64,000 nt of DNA, from positions 248,001-312,000 of the forward strand of contig CANLCX010000004.1 of assembly GCA_947489315.1 (NCBI GenBank), given 5' to 3'. Each line of letters begins with the position of its first letter. Within the stretch, counting starts at the first letter, position 1. Positions 7,514-15,205 of this stretch are shown piece by piece. The DNA is from an uncultured Sphingomonadaceae bacterium. Lineage in GTDB: Bacteria; Pseudomonadota; Alphaproteobacteria; Sphingomonadales; Sphingomonadaceae. A program made the translations under genes and the position numbers. The notes under the pieces are model-generated. The model had not been told where the DNA came from. It saw nothing but the letters and a program-made list of their open reading frames with translations, and did no database searches.

Positions 7514-8820
7514 TATGCGGTCTCCAATATTTTGGCAGGTTCACCTGAAGGTATCGCCCGCTGTCCGACAATGCGCAGGCCATAGGCATCCAGTCCGACC
7601 AAATCGTGGCTGGTATTCGACAGCAGCTCCATATCGCTCACGCCCAGCTCTGTGAGAATCTGCGCGCCAACACCATAGTCGCGCAGCTGATCCATATCCG
7701 CTGGCTTCTCGCCTTTCAGGCGCCCGACCTGTCGCGAATAAAAATCGGGCATTCTTGGGCTGATGAATACAATGATACCGGAACCGGCCTCGCCGATAAT
7801 CTTCATCGATTCTGCCAATGTACCGGAATGGGCACCGGTCTTGCCAAACACGTCACTGAAAATCGCAGTGGCATGCATGCGAACCAAAGTCGGACTATCC
7901 GGATCGATATGGCCCTTCTGCAGGACGATCTGCTCGGATTCCGTAGCCGTGTTGAAAAAGGTAATCGCCTTCCACTCGCCGCCCCAGCGGCTTTCGAATG
8001 TTGCTTCGGTGCGCTTCTGAGCCAGATGGTCGTTACGCAGGCGATAGGCGATCAGGTCACGAATCGTTCCGATTTTCATCCCATGATGCTGGGCAAATTC
8101 GATGAGATCATCGAGCCGCGCCATTTCGCCATCATCTTTCATGATCTCACAGATCACACCCGATGGGTTGAGCCCGGCGAGACGAGATACATCCACGGCG
8201 GCCTCGGTATGACCGGCGCGAACCAGCACGCCGCCATTGCGCGCTTGCAGTGGGAAGACATGACCGGGGGTCACAATCTCGCTTTTGCCCTTGGTGCCAT
8301 CAATCGCCACCGCCACGGTGCGCGCGCGATCAGCAGCAGAGATGCCGGTTGTCACGCCTTCGCGGGCTTCGATGGAAATGGTGAAAGCCGTCTCATGGGC
8401 GGTGCGGTTATTCTGGCTCATCATGTCGAGGCCAAGTTCTTCCACCCGGTCTTTCGCCATCGCCAGACAGATTAGTCCGCGGCCATATTTCGCCATGAAG
8501 TTAATCGCATCGGGCGTCGCCATTTGCGCGGGAATGATAAGGTCGCCTTCATTTTCCCGGTCTTCGTCATCGACCAATATGTACATGCGCCCATTGCGCG
8601 CTTCGTTGATAATCTCTTCGGCAGTCGCCATCACGCCGCTGCCACCGCGCGCCAGATAGGTTTCCAGCTTGCCGAGGGTTTCGGCGGTCGGGTTCCAGTC
8701 GGGCTGTCCCAAGGCACGCAAGCTGTTCGCGTGGAGGCCGGCCGCACGGGCCAAGCCAGCGCGGGTTTCCTTACCGGAATCGATCAGTTCGATCAGTTGT
8801 TCTATCAATATCTTGCTCAT
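7513..8820 (-). CDS. ribB: RibBX-type 3,4-dihydroxy-2-butanone-4-phosphate synthase with N-terminal HTH and degenerate GTP cyclohydrolase II domain
   Basis: The 435-residue protein has three parts. Residues 1-60 resemble an XRE-type helix-turn-helix ([32 protein letters not shown]). Residues about 64-265 are a complete DHBP synthase, with [10 protein letters not shown] at 84-93 and [13 protein letters not shown]. Residues about 275-425 align with GTP cyclohydrolase II. That last domain lacks the zinc cysteines: the usual HSECLTGD region reads [16 protein letters not shown] activity from ribulose 5-phosphate is therefore expected, and GTP cyclohydrolase II activity is not. RibBX proteins with an impaired RibA-like domain are known in alphaproteobacteria. 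It heads the operon with ribH, and two palindromes lie just upstream. Confidence 0.9.
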   Translation of the reverse strand: MSKILIEQLIELIDSGKETRAGLARAAGLHANSLRALGQPDWNPTAETLGKLETYLARGGSGVMATAEEIINEARNGRMYILVDDEDRENEGDLIIPAQMATPDAINFMAKYGRGLICLAMAKDRVEELGLDMMSQNNRTAHETAFTISIEAREGVTTGISAADRARTVAVAIDGTKGKSEIVTPGHVFPLQARNGGVLVRAGHTEAAVDVSRLAGLNPSGVICEIMKDDGEMARLDDLIEFAQHHGMKIGTIRDLIAYRLRNDHLAQKRTEATFESRWGGEWKAITFFNTATESEQIVLQKGHIDPDSPTLVRMHATAIFSDVFGKTGAHSGTLAESMKIIGEAGSGIIVFISPRMPDFYSRQVGRLKGEKPADMDQLRDYGVGAQILTELGVSDMELLSNTSHDLVGLDAYGLRIVGQRAIPSGEPAKILETA

Positions 8821-8856
8821 GGACGGGCCCTTATCTGCTATCTATAATGCACCTCT

Positions 8857-8874
8857 ATCACATTGAAATGTGAT
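8857..8874. promoter_or_regulatory. palindromic operator 1 upstream of ribBX
   Basis: ATCACATTGAAATGTGAT has 8-bp perfect inverted arms around a 2-bp centre. It is 37 bp upstream of the ribBX start codon and is followed by a near-identical palindrome 31-32 bp further upstream, on the same helical face. It is likely the binding site of a dimeric repressor. The HTH-bearing RibBX protein itself is one candidate. Confidence 0.65.
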
Positions 8875-8887
8875 GAGTCCAGAGCTA

Positions 8888-8906
8888 TATCACATCAAAT
8901 GTGATA
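8888..8906. promoter_or_regulatory. palindromic operator 2 upstream of ribBX
   Basis: TATCACATCAAATGTGATA has 8-bp perfect arms and a 3-bp centre. It shares the half-site ATCACAT with the first operator. The centres are 31.5 bp apart, close to three helical turns. I see no FMN riboswitch (RFN element) upstream of ribBX, so protein-mediated control is the simplest reading. Confidence 0.65.
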
Positions 8907-8929
8907 GGGCGGGGCCTGATTGCGTGAGT

Positions 8930-8953
8930 TTATACAGTTTATACGCAGAATCG
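8930..8953. repeat. 24-bp repeat with tandem DnaA-box-like 9-mers (copy 1)
   Basis: It reads TTATACAGT, TTATACGCA, GAATCG in order. It matches the element at 37019-37042 at 23 of 24 positions. Both copies lie about 100 bp upstream of a minus-strand gene start (ribBX here, gpmA there). The second 9-mer is one base from the DnaA box consensus TTATNCACA. On the minus strand the segment also offers a TATAAA-type -10, so a promoter is the alternative. Confidence 0.5.
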
Positions 8954-9078
8954 ACCAAAAATTCCGCGCCTTCATCCCCAGCGAGACGCAAACAATGTGA
9001 TGACGGAGGCGTGAGCAAGCAAAGCATGATTGGAATTATCACAGGCGCTATCGTGTAGGAAAGTACTATTGGGATTGC

Positions 9079-9152
9079 GCTCCGCACTTGATACGGAGTC
9101 AGGGATGTCTGTCACGCCCGTCTAACCGGGGCTCCGCATCAAGTGCGGAGCA
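9079..9152. repeat. REP-like paired hairpin element (copy B, inverted)
   Basis: The arms GCTCCGCACTTGATACGGAG (9079-9098) and CTCCGCATCAAGTGCGGAGC (9132-9151) form an inverted pair with one mismatch. Each arm is also a hairpin. The centre contains CTGTCACGCCCGTCTAAC, the exact reverse complement of the centre of the copy at 1624-1698. The two elements are therefore the same repeat in opposite orientations. It lies just beyond the 3-prime end of the fatty acid hydroxylase gene. Confidence 0.8.
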
Positions 9153-9177
9153 CGGACGCGTGTTTCTGCAGATATGT

Positions 9178-10077
9178 TCATTCCGCCGGTGTCAGCGTCA
9201 GCGCATATTTCGGGCAATCGCTGCGGCACACGCCATCATGCGACCATTCCGGCGGTTTCCAGAGATAGAGCAGCTTGTCCTGCCAGCGATCGGCGCAATC
9301 CATCCGCTCCTTAAGCTGTCTGATCCCGGCAAATTGCGCGGTCAGCGGATTATTGTCATGGACCTGCTTGACGAGGCCGACGACTGGTGTTTCCTCATAA
9401 CGCGCAAAGCTACCGAACAATCGATCCCACAGGATCAGCACCTGCGCATAGTTTTTATCGATATATTGCGGCTGGTTGGCATGGTGGATCATGTGATTGC
9501 GCGGCGTGGCAAACAGCTTTTCGGCTGGACCGAGATCCCCGACATAGCTGGCATGGTTCCAGATGCCCCAGATATTCTTGAGCGCGGCCACGCCCAGAAA
9601 GACAATCGGCGGCACACCCAATAAGGCCGCAACCGCATCCAGCGGTCCGCGCGGGATATTGTCCAACACGAAACCGCGGGCCGACGTGCTGTGGTTGAAC
9701 TCGTTGGAGCTGTGGTGGATTGAATGAAAGGCCCAGAACAGACCAACCCGGTGGCCCAGACGATGGTCCCAATAATAGGCTAGCTCATGGACCACAAAGG
9801 CGGTGACGATGGCAAGCGCCAGATTATCGATGGTGAACAGCCGGAAATTTTCAAAAACCACGATATAGAGCGCAAATGGTAACACCAACCCGAAGACCAG
9901 CTTGATCGTGCTGCCAAGCAGATTGAGCCCGATACTGCACAGCGCATCGGCATTATCATAGCGACCGCCCTTCAACAGATGATAGAGCCGCTCGGCAAAG
10001 ACCATTCCGAAATAAGCGCCCGCCATCCAATATATGCCGCTTTCGCTGCCGAGCGTTTCAATGGCTTTTTCGATCAT
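9178..10077 (-). CDS. sterol desaturase / fatty acid hydroxylase superfamily membrane protein
   Basis: The 299-residue integral membrane protein carries the three histidine clusters of the superfamily: HELAYYWDHRLGHR (about 120-133), HSIHHSSNEFNH (about 140-151) and HMIHHA (about 194-199). They bind a diiron centre. Hydrophobic helices lie at about 10-30, 48-75 and 80-105. The family hydroxylates or desaturates lipids, sterols and carotenoids; the closest context type is alkylglycerol monooxygenase-like. The C-terminus has a cytosolic extension. It follows an alpha/beta hydrolase gene on the same strand with a 27-bp gap, suggesting a shared lipid-related operon. The substrate is unknown. Confidence 0.82.
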   Translation of the reverse strand: MIEKAIETLGSESGIYWMAGAYFGMVFAERLYHLLKGGRYDNADALCSIGLNLLGSTIKLVFGLVLPFALYIVVFENFRLFTIDNLALAIVTAFVVHELAYYWDHRLGHRVGLFWAFHSIHHSSNEFNHSTSARGFVLDNIPRGPLDAVAALLGVPPIVFLGVAALKNIWGIWNHASYVGDLGPAEKLFATPRNHMIHHANQPQYIDKNYAQVLILWDRLFGSFARYEETPVVGLVKQVHDNNPLTAQFAGIRQLKERMDCADRWQDKLLYLWKPPEWSHDGVCRSDCPKYALTLTPAE

Positions 10078-10104
10078 TATGCCACTCCGTTATCCGTCTG
10101 ATGC

Positions 10105-10977
10105 TTACAGAAAATCCCGCAATTCGCCAACAAACTGATCAAACTGGTCATGATGCAACCAGTGGCCGGCATCGTCAAATTCCTTCACCGATACATTATC
10201 ACCGAAAAATTTGATCCGGCCGTCTTTCTCCGGATTGCTCGCCCAGCTGTCCGCGCCGTAATGTAGCTGTGTCGGGCAGCTGATATTCTTCCACAATTGC
10301 TGGATATCATCCTGTGACAAGTCAATGCTATCCCAATGCTGCACATAGGGGTCGAACTTCCAGCTATAGCTGCCGTCCTCGTTACGGATGACGGCATGGG
10401 TTGTCAGATGGCGGGCCTGTTCGTCGGACAGATGGCCATTGGCATCCTGCATCCGTTTCAGGGCGTCTTCAAATGTCGGATAGCGCTTCACTTGCCGTCC
10501 GGCGGCCTTGCGTTTTTCCTCGATCGAACTGCGTACACGCTGCAGCTGTCCGACTTTCTCGCGTTCGGCGAGCATTTCGGGTCCGGGCCCAAGCCCCTCA
10601 ATCGCAACCAGTTTGCGAACTGTTTCGGGATAAAGGCCAGTGTAGCGTAGCGCGATATTCCCGCCCATGCTGTGCGCGACAATGGTGACGGGTGACAGGT
10701 CGAGCTGGTGGATGAGCTGCGCCAGATCGGTCACCATCGCCATGGTCGTATAATTGCCATCGGTGCTCCACTGGCTATCGCCATGACCGCGGACATCGGG
10801 GGCGATGATGTGCCAGTCGTTACGCAGTTCCTGCGCTACCCAGTCCCAATTGCGGCAATGGTCCTTACCGCCGTGCAGCAGGATCAACGGCGGCTTTTCC
10901 GCATTGCCCCAATCGGCATAATGCAGGCGAAGCCGCTGGGAGAAATAGCTGTGCGAAGCGGGGCCGACTAAATCCAT
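10105..10977 (-). CDS. alpha/beta fold hydrolase
   Basis: The 290-residue protein has the oxyanion HGG turn (LILLHGGKDHCRNWD), the nucleophile elbow AHSMGGNIAL with Ser near residue 104, and a late histidine in DAGHWLHHDQ. A lid of charged helices lies in the middle. The start at 10977 (MDLVGPASHSYF) has an AAGGA site 6-7 nt upstream. A start seven codons earlier at 10998 is possible but lacks as good a site. Esterase, epoxide hydrolase and C-C hydrolase activities are all found in this fold, and no residue here decides between them. Confidence 0.82.
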   Translation of the reverse strand: MDLVGPASHSYFSQRLRLHYADWGNAEKPPLILLHGGKDHCRNWDWVAQELRNDWHIIAPDVRGHGDSQWSTDGNYTTMAMVTDLAQLIHQLDLSPVTIVAHSMGGNIALRYTGLYPETVRKLVAIEGLGPGPEMLAEREKVGQLQRVRSSIEEKRKAAGRQVKRYPTFEDALKRMQDANGHLSDEQARHLTTHAVIRNEDGSYSWKFDPYVQHWDSIDLSQDDIQQLWKNISCPTQLHYGADSWASNPEKDGRIKFFGDNVSVKEFDDAGHWLHHDQFDQFVGELRDFL

Positions 10978-10998
10978 GTGTGTTCCTTGGGATGTCAT

Positions 10999-11326
10999 AT
11001 GTTTGCAGGGTCTATAAACGGTTCACGCTGCATTTGTCGAAGGGTGTTTGTGCGCTTCCTCTCGAAAGCGGGCTTTGGAAAGGCCCTTTGCTGTCGGTGC
11101 ACATGATAGCGTTCTGGGGCGTCGAGCTTTGCGTGACCTTACCAATTGGAAAGCCTTTGGACTGGTAAATTGAGAGTTGACCAACATTCCTAACGCGCGG
11201 CGAAACAAATAGGGATAAAGATAGAGAAATCAGGCGGTTCCCGCCAATTATCAGCATTAAGGGGATGATGTGTTGACGATCAAAAGGCTCAATTGCACTT
11301 GCTGTCCGCCAGGACATTGTTGGGCG
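10999..11326. other. intergenic region without a supported gene
   Basis: This region separates the alpha/beta hydrolase from the LuxR-type gene. Short open frames exist on both strands but show no family pattern or convincing ribosome-binding site. I see no repeat or RNA structure apart from the dyad just downstream at 11327-11346. Confidence 0.5.
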
Positions 11327-11346
11327 TGCAACGCAATCACGTTGCA
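11327..11346. promoter_or_regulatory. lux-box-like 20-bp dyad upstream of luxR-type gene
   Basis: TGCAACGCAATCACGTTGCA has 7-bp perfect arms and a 6-bp centre, 20 bp in all, the size of a lux box. It ends 53 bp before the start codon of the adjacent LuxR-type regulator. Autoregulation is the natural reading. This is inference from size, symmetry and position. Confidence 0.5.
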
Positions 11347-11399
11347 GACCAGCAAGGTCTCTGTGGATATGTTTGGCAATCTGCAGAGGGGGATAACAA

Positions 11400-12122
11400 A
11401 TGTTGACCTTTGATGAGATCAGCCAATTGGATCAATGCGATAGCCCGTCCAAAATATGGAAATATGTATTGGAGATCGCTCGGAAACACGGTTTTCATTC
11501 GACTATATATGCGTGCCCGCCGCCGCATAAACAGCCAACCCATCCAGAGACCATCGTTCGCTATTCAGGAATTTCCGATGTGGAGTTTCAGAAATTCGTG
11601 ATGGAAGGGTTGGTCAAACAAGGCCATCTGACGACCAATAATAGTCTTTTAAAAGTCGGAGCCTTTCGGTGGACCGATATCGAAAATTTGACGAAGCGGT
11701 CACAAGCATTTCTCGATTTGCAGGAAGATGCCACTGAAACAGAAATTGATGAGGGCTGGATATTTCCTCTGTTCGGGCCGCAATCGCGCAATGGTTTGGC
11801 ATCCTATGGCAAGCCAAGCAGTCCAGAATTGATGGACAAAAAAATAGGATCGCAATTCTTTATTTTTGCGCAAATGGCACATTTGCGATTGTGTGCGTTA
11901 ACGCCGGATCTCTATAAAATCGACAAACCTCTATCCAAAAGAGAAATGCAGATTATTGCTTGGGCTGCTAAGGGTAAGTCAAATTCGGAAATTGGCACCA
12001 TTTTGGGATTAACGGCAAGCTCAATTGATAGCTACATGCGCAGAGCATTCGCCAAGTTAGACGTGCATGACCGGACATCGGCGTCCGTGAAAGCGATCAG
12101 CATGGATCTCGTGCGCACTTAG
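11400..12122 (+). CDS. LuxR family transcriptional regulator (solo)
   Basis: The 240-residue protein has an N-terminal domain of autoinducer-binding type (about 10-160) and a C-terminal LuxR HTH (about 175-235: LSKREMQIIAWAAKGKSNSEIGTIL, then LTASSIDSYMRRAFAKLDVHDRTSA). No luxI-type synthase lies nearby, so it is a solo. In the ligand domain the usual Asp-Pro pair before the F-x-W motif appears to be replaced (HLTTNNSLL, then GAFRWTDI). An acyl-homoserine lactone ligand is therefore doubtful. GAGGGGGAT just upstream is a good ribosome-binding site. The gene looks more AT-rich than its neighbours. A winged-helix gene is convergent with it. Confidence 0.82.
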   Translation: MLTFDEISQLDQCDSPSKIWKYVLEIARKHGFHSTIYACPPPHKQPTHPETIVRYSGISDVEFQKFVMEGLVKQGHLTTNNSLLKVGAFRWTDIENLTKRSQAFLDLQEDATETEIDEGWIFPLFGPQSRNGLASYGKPSSPELMDKKIGSQFFIFAQMAHLRLCALTPDLYKIDKPLSKREMQIIAWAAKGKSNSEIGTILGLTASSIDSYMRRAFAKLDVHDRTSASVKAISMDLVRT

Positions 12123-12171
12123 CAAAGCCATCGGCGCATTCAGCCTAATAGCTGCTGGATTTAACCCCGGA

Positions 12172-12612
12172 TCAGATTTGTGGTGCGTTGGTTAGACAAT
12201 TATTCAGCCAGGCTGACATTTCCTGTTTGGTTTTGTCGCTAGCCAGAAAACGAAATTTCGACGCCGTATATTGATTGCGATTTTCAAAAATTGCTTCGCG
12301 CTCCAAAAGGTAATTTATGCATCTGGTGCACAGCGCCTGAGGTCGATCTTGACGGTCGGCAATGGCTTCCAACGTCGTCGGTCGGTCGGCATTTTCGGAA
12401 ACATAGATATCGAGTAAGATATCCCATATGGGATCACCCAACTCCAAGCTCTTGAAATATTCAGATCGTATTTGGTTTTGCTCAGCGATATGGGCGGCAA
12501 AGTAGATCGATGTGAGATCAGAATGTTGCTGATCAGGTTCCTTTGAAAAATTTTCATCTTCGTCAGTTATTCCCAAGATACGTTCCCTCAAAATTGACCT
12601 CAAGCACCCCAT
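12172..12612 (-). CDS. probable winged-helix (MarR-like) DNA-binding protein
   Basis: The 146-residue protein has a charged N-terminal third and then a segment with the layout of a MarR-like winged helix. It runs DPIWDILLDIYVSENADR, TTLEAIADRQDRPQALCTRCINYLLEREAIFENR, then KFRFLASDKTKQEMSAWL. The recognition-helix region contains a Cys-x-x-Cys pair (LCTRCI). No confident family name can be given. It is convergent with the LuxR-type gene (50-bp gap). Similar pairs of sensory regulator and winged-helix protein occur in sphingomonads, but a functional link here is inference. Confidence 0.55.
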   Translation of the reverse strand: MGCLRSILRERILGITDEDENFSKEPDQQHSDLTSIYFAAHIAEQNQIRSEYFKSLELGDPIWDILLDIYVSENADRPTTLEAIADRQDRPQALCTRCINYLLEREAIFENRNQYTASKFRFLASDKTKQEMSAWLNNCLTNAPQI

Positions 12613-12727
12613 TCTGCTAAATGTAAAGCATTGTAAGCTATCCTGTCACGCCCCGAGACCACGTGGCAAAATGTTGCTATCAAAAATAATAGCCGATCAG
12701 CGCCTGAAATGGCCGCGAAAACTGCGC

Positions 12728-13555
12728 TTATGGGTGCAGCGGAACGCCTGCCACCGTAATCCGGTTGAGATACCGGCGATGCCCCTGATAATCATTGAGC
12801 GCATAATGCCAGGTCGAGCGATTGTCCCACATGGCGAGCATGCCCTCTTCCCATTGGAACCGGAAATGAAATTCGGGCTTTGCAATATGCGCATAGAGCG
12901 TATCGAGCAGCGCCTTGCTGTCTTCCTCTGCCATATCGACGATATTCAAAGTGAAGCCGGGATTGACATAGAGCCCCTTCGCGCCGGTTTCGGGATGTTT
13001 GAGCACGACCGGGTGAATGGCTTCCTGCCCGGCATTTTCGGCATTTTTATAGCGCTCTCCCACTTCCTCGCGATAGGCGCTGTCTTTGCCGAAAATATGG
13101 GCATTGCCGTGCCGGGCTTTCAGACCCTCCAAACGCGCCTTCATGGCATCGTCTAGCGCCTCATAGGCCGCATGCATCCCGGCGAACAAAGTATCCCCGC
13201 CGCTCGGTGGGATTTCCAGTGCATAGAGGATGGAGCCCATGGCGGGTATCACGTCATAGCTATGATCGGTATGCCAGCCACCACCGATATTCACTTGCTG
13301 ATCGGGTTCTTTGAGCACTTTGGCAATTTGCGGATAACCCTCAACGGGCGTGAAAAAGCGGTTGATGTCGATATCATTCCAGCGCTCGGCAAAAGCGATA
13401 TGGTCTTCCGGTGAGAGTTTTTGATCCCGGAAAAACAGCGCGCCCCGGTCGAAAAAAGCGTTTCGCAATGCGGCAAACTGGTCATCGCTCAGGGATGTGA
13501 GGTCTACATGCTCGACAATGGCGCCCACGGCTTCGCTTGCTTTGGAAATCTGCAT
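12728..13555 (-). CDS. TauD/TfdA family 2-oxoglutarate-dependent dioxygenase
   Basis: The 275-residue protein has the Fe(II) facial triad: GGWHTDHSYD gives the H-x-D pair (about 93-95) and MWDNRSTWHYALNDY gives the distal histidine (about 249). The 2-oxoglutarate-binding arginine follows in GHRRYLNRITVAG. Members hydroxylate taurine, 2,4-D, alkyl sulfates and other small substrates using O2 and 2-oxoglutarate. No sulfonate transport or sulfur genes are adjacent, so the substrate is open. It is divergent from an SDR gene across a dyad at 13583-13601, suggesting joint control. Confidence 0.88.
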   Translation of the reverse strand: MQISKASEAVGAIVEHVDLTSLSDDQFAALRNAFFDRGALFFRDQKLSPEDHIAFAERWNDIDINRFFTPVEGYPQIAKVLKEPDQQVNIGGGWHTDHSYDVIPAMGSILYALEIPPSGGDTLFAGMHAAYEALDDAMKARLEGLKARHGNAHIFGKDSAYREEVGERYKNAENAGQEAIHPVVLKHPETGAKGLYVNPGFTLNIVDMAEEDSKALLDTLYAHIAKPEFHFRFQWEEGMLAMWDNRSTWHYALNDYQGHRRYLNRITVAGVPLHP

Positions 13556-13582
13556 ATTTTCTCCCCCTGATTCTTATTATAT

Positions 13583-13601
13583 AATAGGTGTATATCCTAT
13601 T
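13583..13601. promoter_or_regulatory. palindrome between tauD-type and SDR genes
   Basis: AATAGGTGTATATCCTATT has 6-bp perfect arms around TGTATAT. It lies 28 bp from the dioxygenase start and 45 bp from the SDR start, inside the divergent promoter region. It is a likely operator for both genes. The MmyB-type regulator encoded at 15206 is a possible, unproven, binder. Confidence 0.5.
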
Positions 13602-13646
13602 TTTGTGATAATGTGACAGATGAAATAGATAAGGAACAAGCCCCTC

Positions 13647-14639
13647 ATGACCGATATGAAAATGAACCGCCGCCAGATGCTTGCCGCCGGTGCGGCCACT
13701 GGCATCGCGTTAACCGCTTCCCAATCCGTTGCCGCGGAAGACGGGCCGACCAGTCTCAAGGGTAAATCTGTGCTGATTACCGGATGTTCTTCGGGCTTTG
13801 GGTATCTCGGTGCTCTGCTCTATGCCCAGCAGGGGGCGAAGGTCTTTGCCACGATGCGCAACCTGCCGCGTCCGGAAGCGACTGCGTTGATGGATGCAGC
13901 AAAGAAAGAGAAGCTGGACCTGACGATATTGGAACTCGATGTGTTGTCGGATGCATCCGTGACCAAGGCGGTCGCAGAAGCCGAAGGGCTTAGCGGTGGC
14001 GCTCTCGATGTGGTCATCAACAATGCCGGCGTCGGCACTGGTGCGCCAGTGGAGCTTCAGGATATGGAAGCGATGCAGATGTTGTTTGATACCAATGTCA
14101 TGGGACCACAGCGCGTGGCGCGCGCCGCGCTTCCAGCAATGCGCGCCAAGAAATCGGGTGCCATCATGAACGTATCGTCTCAGCTTGGGCGGGTGATGAT
14201 ACCTGGCATGGGGCTCTATTCTTCCACGAAATTTGCGCTGGAATCGATGAGTGAGCAAATGGCTTATGAGCTGGTTCCGCACGGGGTTGATGTGACGATT
14301 GTCCAGCCGGGCGGCTTCCCGACCAAGATATGGGACAATGGTAACAAGCTGACCGCACCGATGCTGGAGCGCGCTAGTGAAGAACGGAAAGCCGCTTATC
14401 CTGAGCTGGTTGCCGGAGCGTTGCGGGACGGCGGCGGTTCGACCGATCCGATGGACGTGCCGCGCGCAATGGCTGCGGTTATGGCTATGGCACCAGGCAA
14501 ACGGCCCCTGCGCCTGCCTGTGCATCCGGGTCCCAAGCCCGCATTGGGGATTAACGATGTCAGCGCCAAGACGCAGGTGGCAATGCTCGGCAATTCGCCC
14601 TTTGGCCCATGGATAAAGGATGTAAACGAGCGCAGTTGA
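13647..14639 (+). CDS. SDR family oxidoreductase with Tat-type signal sequence
   Basis: The 330-residue protein is a classical short-chain dehydrogenase/reductase. The cofactor motif TGCSSGFG is at about 46-53, NNAGVG at about 121-126, the catalytic serine is in NVSSQLG, and YSSTK provides Tyr and Lys near 192-196. Unusually, the first 30 residues read as a twin-arginine signal: MNRRQMLAAGAATGIALTAS, then an A-x-A-like end (SVAAED). SDRs need cytosolic NAD(P)H, so export would be odd unless the cofactor stays bound. The alternative is a retained, non-functional leader. It starts with an AAGGA site and faces the TauD-type gene. Confidence 0.85.
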   Translation: MTDMKMNRRQMLAAGAATGIALTASQSVAAEDGPTSLKGKSVLITGCSSGFGYLGALLYAQQGAKVFATMRNLPRPEATALMDAAKKEKLDLTILELDVLSDASVTKAVAEAEGLSGGALDVVINNAGVGTGAPVELQDMEAMQMLFDTNVMGPQRVARAALPAMRAKKSGAIMNVSSQLGRVMIPGMGLYSSTKFALESMSEQMAYELVPHGVDVTIVQPGGFPTKIWDNGNKLTAPMLERASEERKAAYPELVAGALRDGGGSTDPMDVPRAMAAVMAMAPGKRPLRLPVHPGPKPALGINDVSAKTQVAMLGNSPFGPWIKDVNERS

Positions 14640-15077
14640 TCAGGCTTTGGCCGCAGTGCTCGTCTGTTTGACCATGAGCAGAGGTACCAGATAGATGATC
14701 AAAAAGGCCAGATTCGGGATCACGTTGGCAGCGTTGCCAGACGCGACGGACGCGCTGCTGTCGATGACAAACCATGTCAAAAAGACATAGATAGACCCGC
14801 GCCGGATCAGCGCACTGCCCTGTTCGACACCGGGCGCCGAAATGAAAAGATACATCGCGCCAAGGCCGCCAAATACGCCGCCAGCAATCGCCATGGCGAG
14901 TTTGGATTCCGGTGTCGTCAGGCCAGCAACGCCTTCGGTTCCGGATGAAGCCAGATTGAAAAAGATGTCATTCGCACCGGTGAAATCATTCACGCCGGCG
15001 AGCGCAAATATGACCGCTGTGATAATGGAAAAAACGCCAATGACCCGCATGGAACGGGCAGCTGCAGTGGGTGACAT
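14640..15077 (-). CDS. hypothetical four-helix membrane protein
   Basis: The 145-residue protein has four hydrophobic segments: VIGVFSIITAVIFALAG (about 12-28), MAIAGGVFGGLGAMYLFIS (about 62-80), SIYVFLTWFVIDSSASVAS (about 95-113) and LAFLIIYLVPLLMV (about 123-136). The topology resembles small DUF4345-like membrane proteins, but I cannot assign the family with confidence. It is convergent with the SDR gene, ending at the base after that gene's stop. It is divergent from the MmyB-type regulator, which may control it. Confidence 0.6.
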   Translation of the reverse strand: MSPTAAARSMRVIGVFSIITAVIFALAGVNDFTGANDIFFNLASSGTEGVAGLTTPESKLAMAIAGGVFGGLGAMYLFISAPGVEQGSALIRRGSIYVFLTWFVIDSSASVASGNAANVIPNLAFLIIYLVPLLMVKQTSTAAKA

Positions 15078-15205
15078 ATTCTATCTCCTTTTTCGTTCGC
15101 AATCATCCAAGCCGATTGCGATAGCGAAAACAATTACCTCATGGGTAAGTGCGCTGCTTGTGCTGGGCTGGCATGATGCGATATCATAAGCGGGAGGATT
15201 GAAAG

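Larger units (their letters stand above)
8821..9177. other. 357-bp intergenic region: content
   Basis: This gap between the ribBX start and the fatty acid hydroxylase stop holds the two ATCACAT palindromes, the 24-bp DnaA-box-like repeat and REP-like element copy B. The stretch 8954-9078 has no gene I can support. Confidence 0.6.

Noticed and set aside
8821..8930. Possible FMN riboswitch upstream of ribBX
   Set aside because: None of the conserved RFN element segments is visible; the region has palindromic operators instead.
8870..9058. 62-codon plus-strand open frame ending in a hydrophobic KQSMIGIITGAIV tail, with GGAGG nearby
   Set aside because: The GGAGG lies one base from the internal GTG and 16 bases from the ATG, so spacing is wrong. 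The frame runs through the operators and the DnaA-box-like repeat and has no family pattern.
11012..11317. Minus-strand open frame of 101 codons upstream of the LuxR-type gene
   Set aside because: No recognisable domain, no ribosome-binding site, and it lies in a region with no coding-type base composition.
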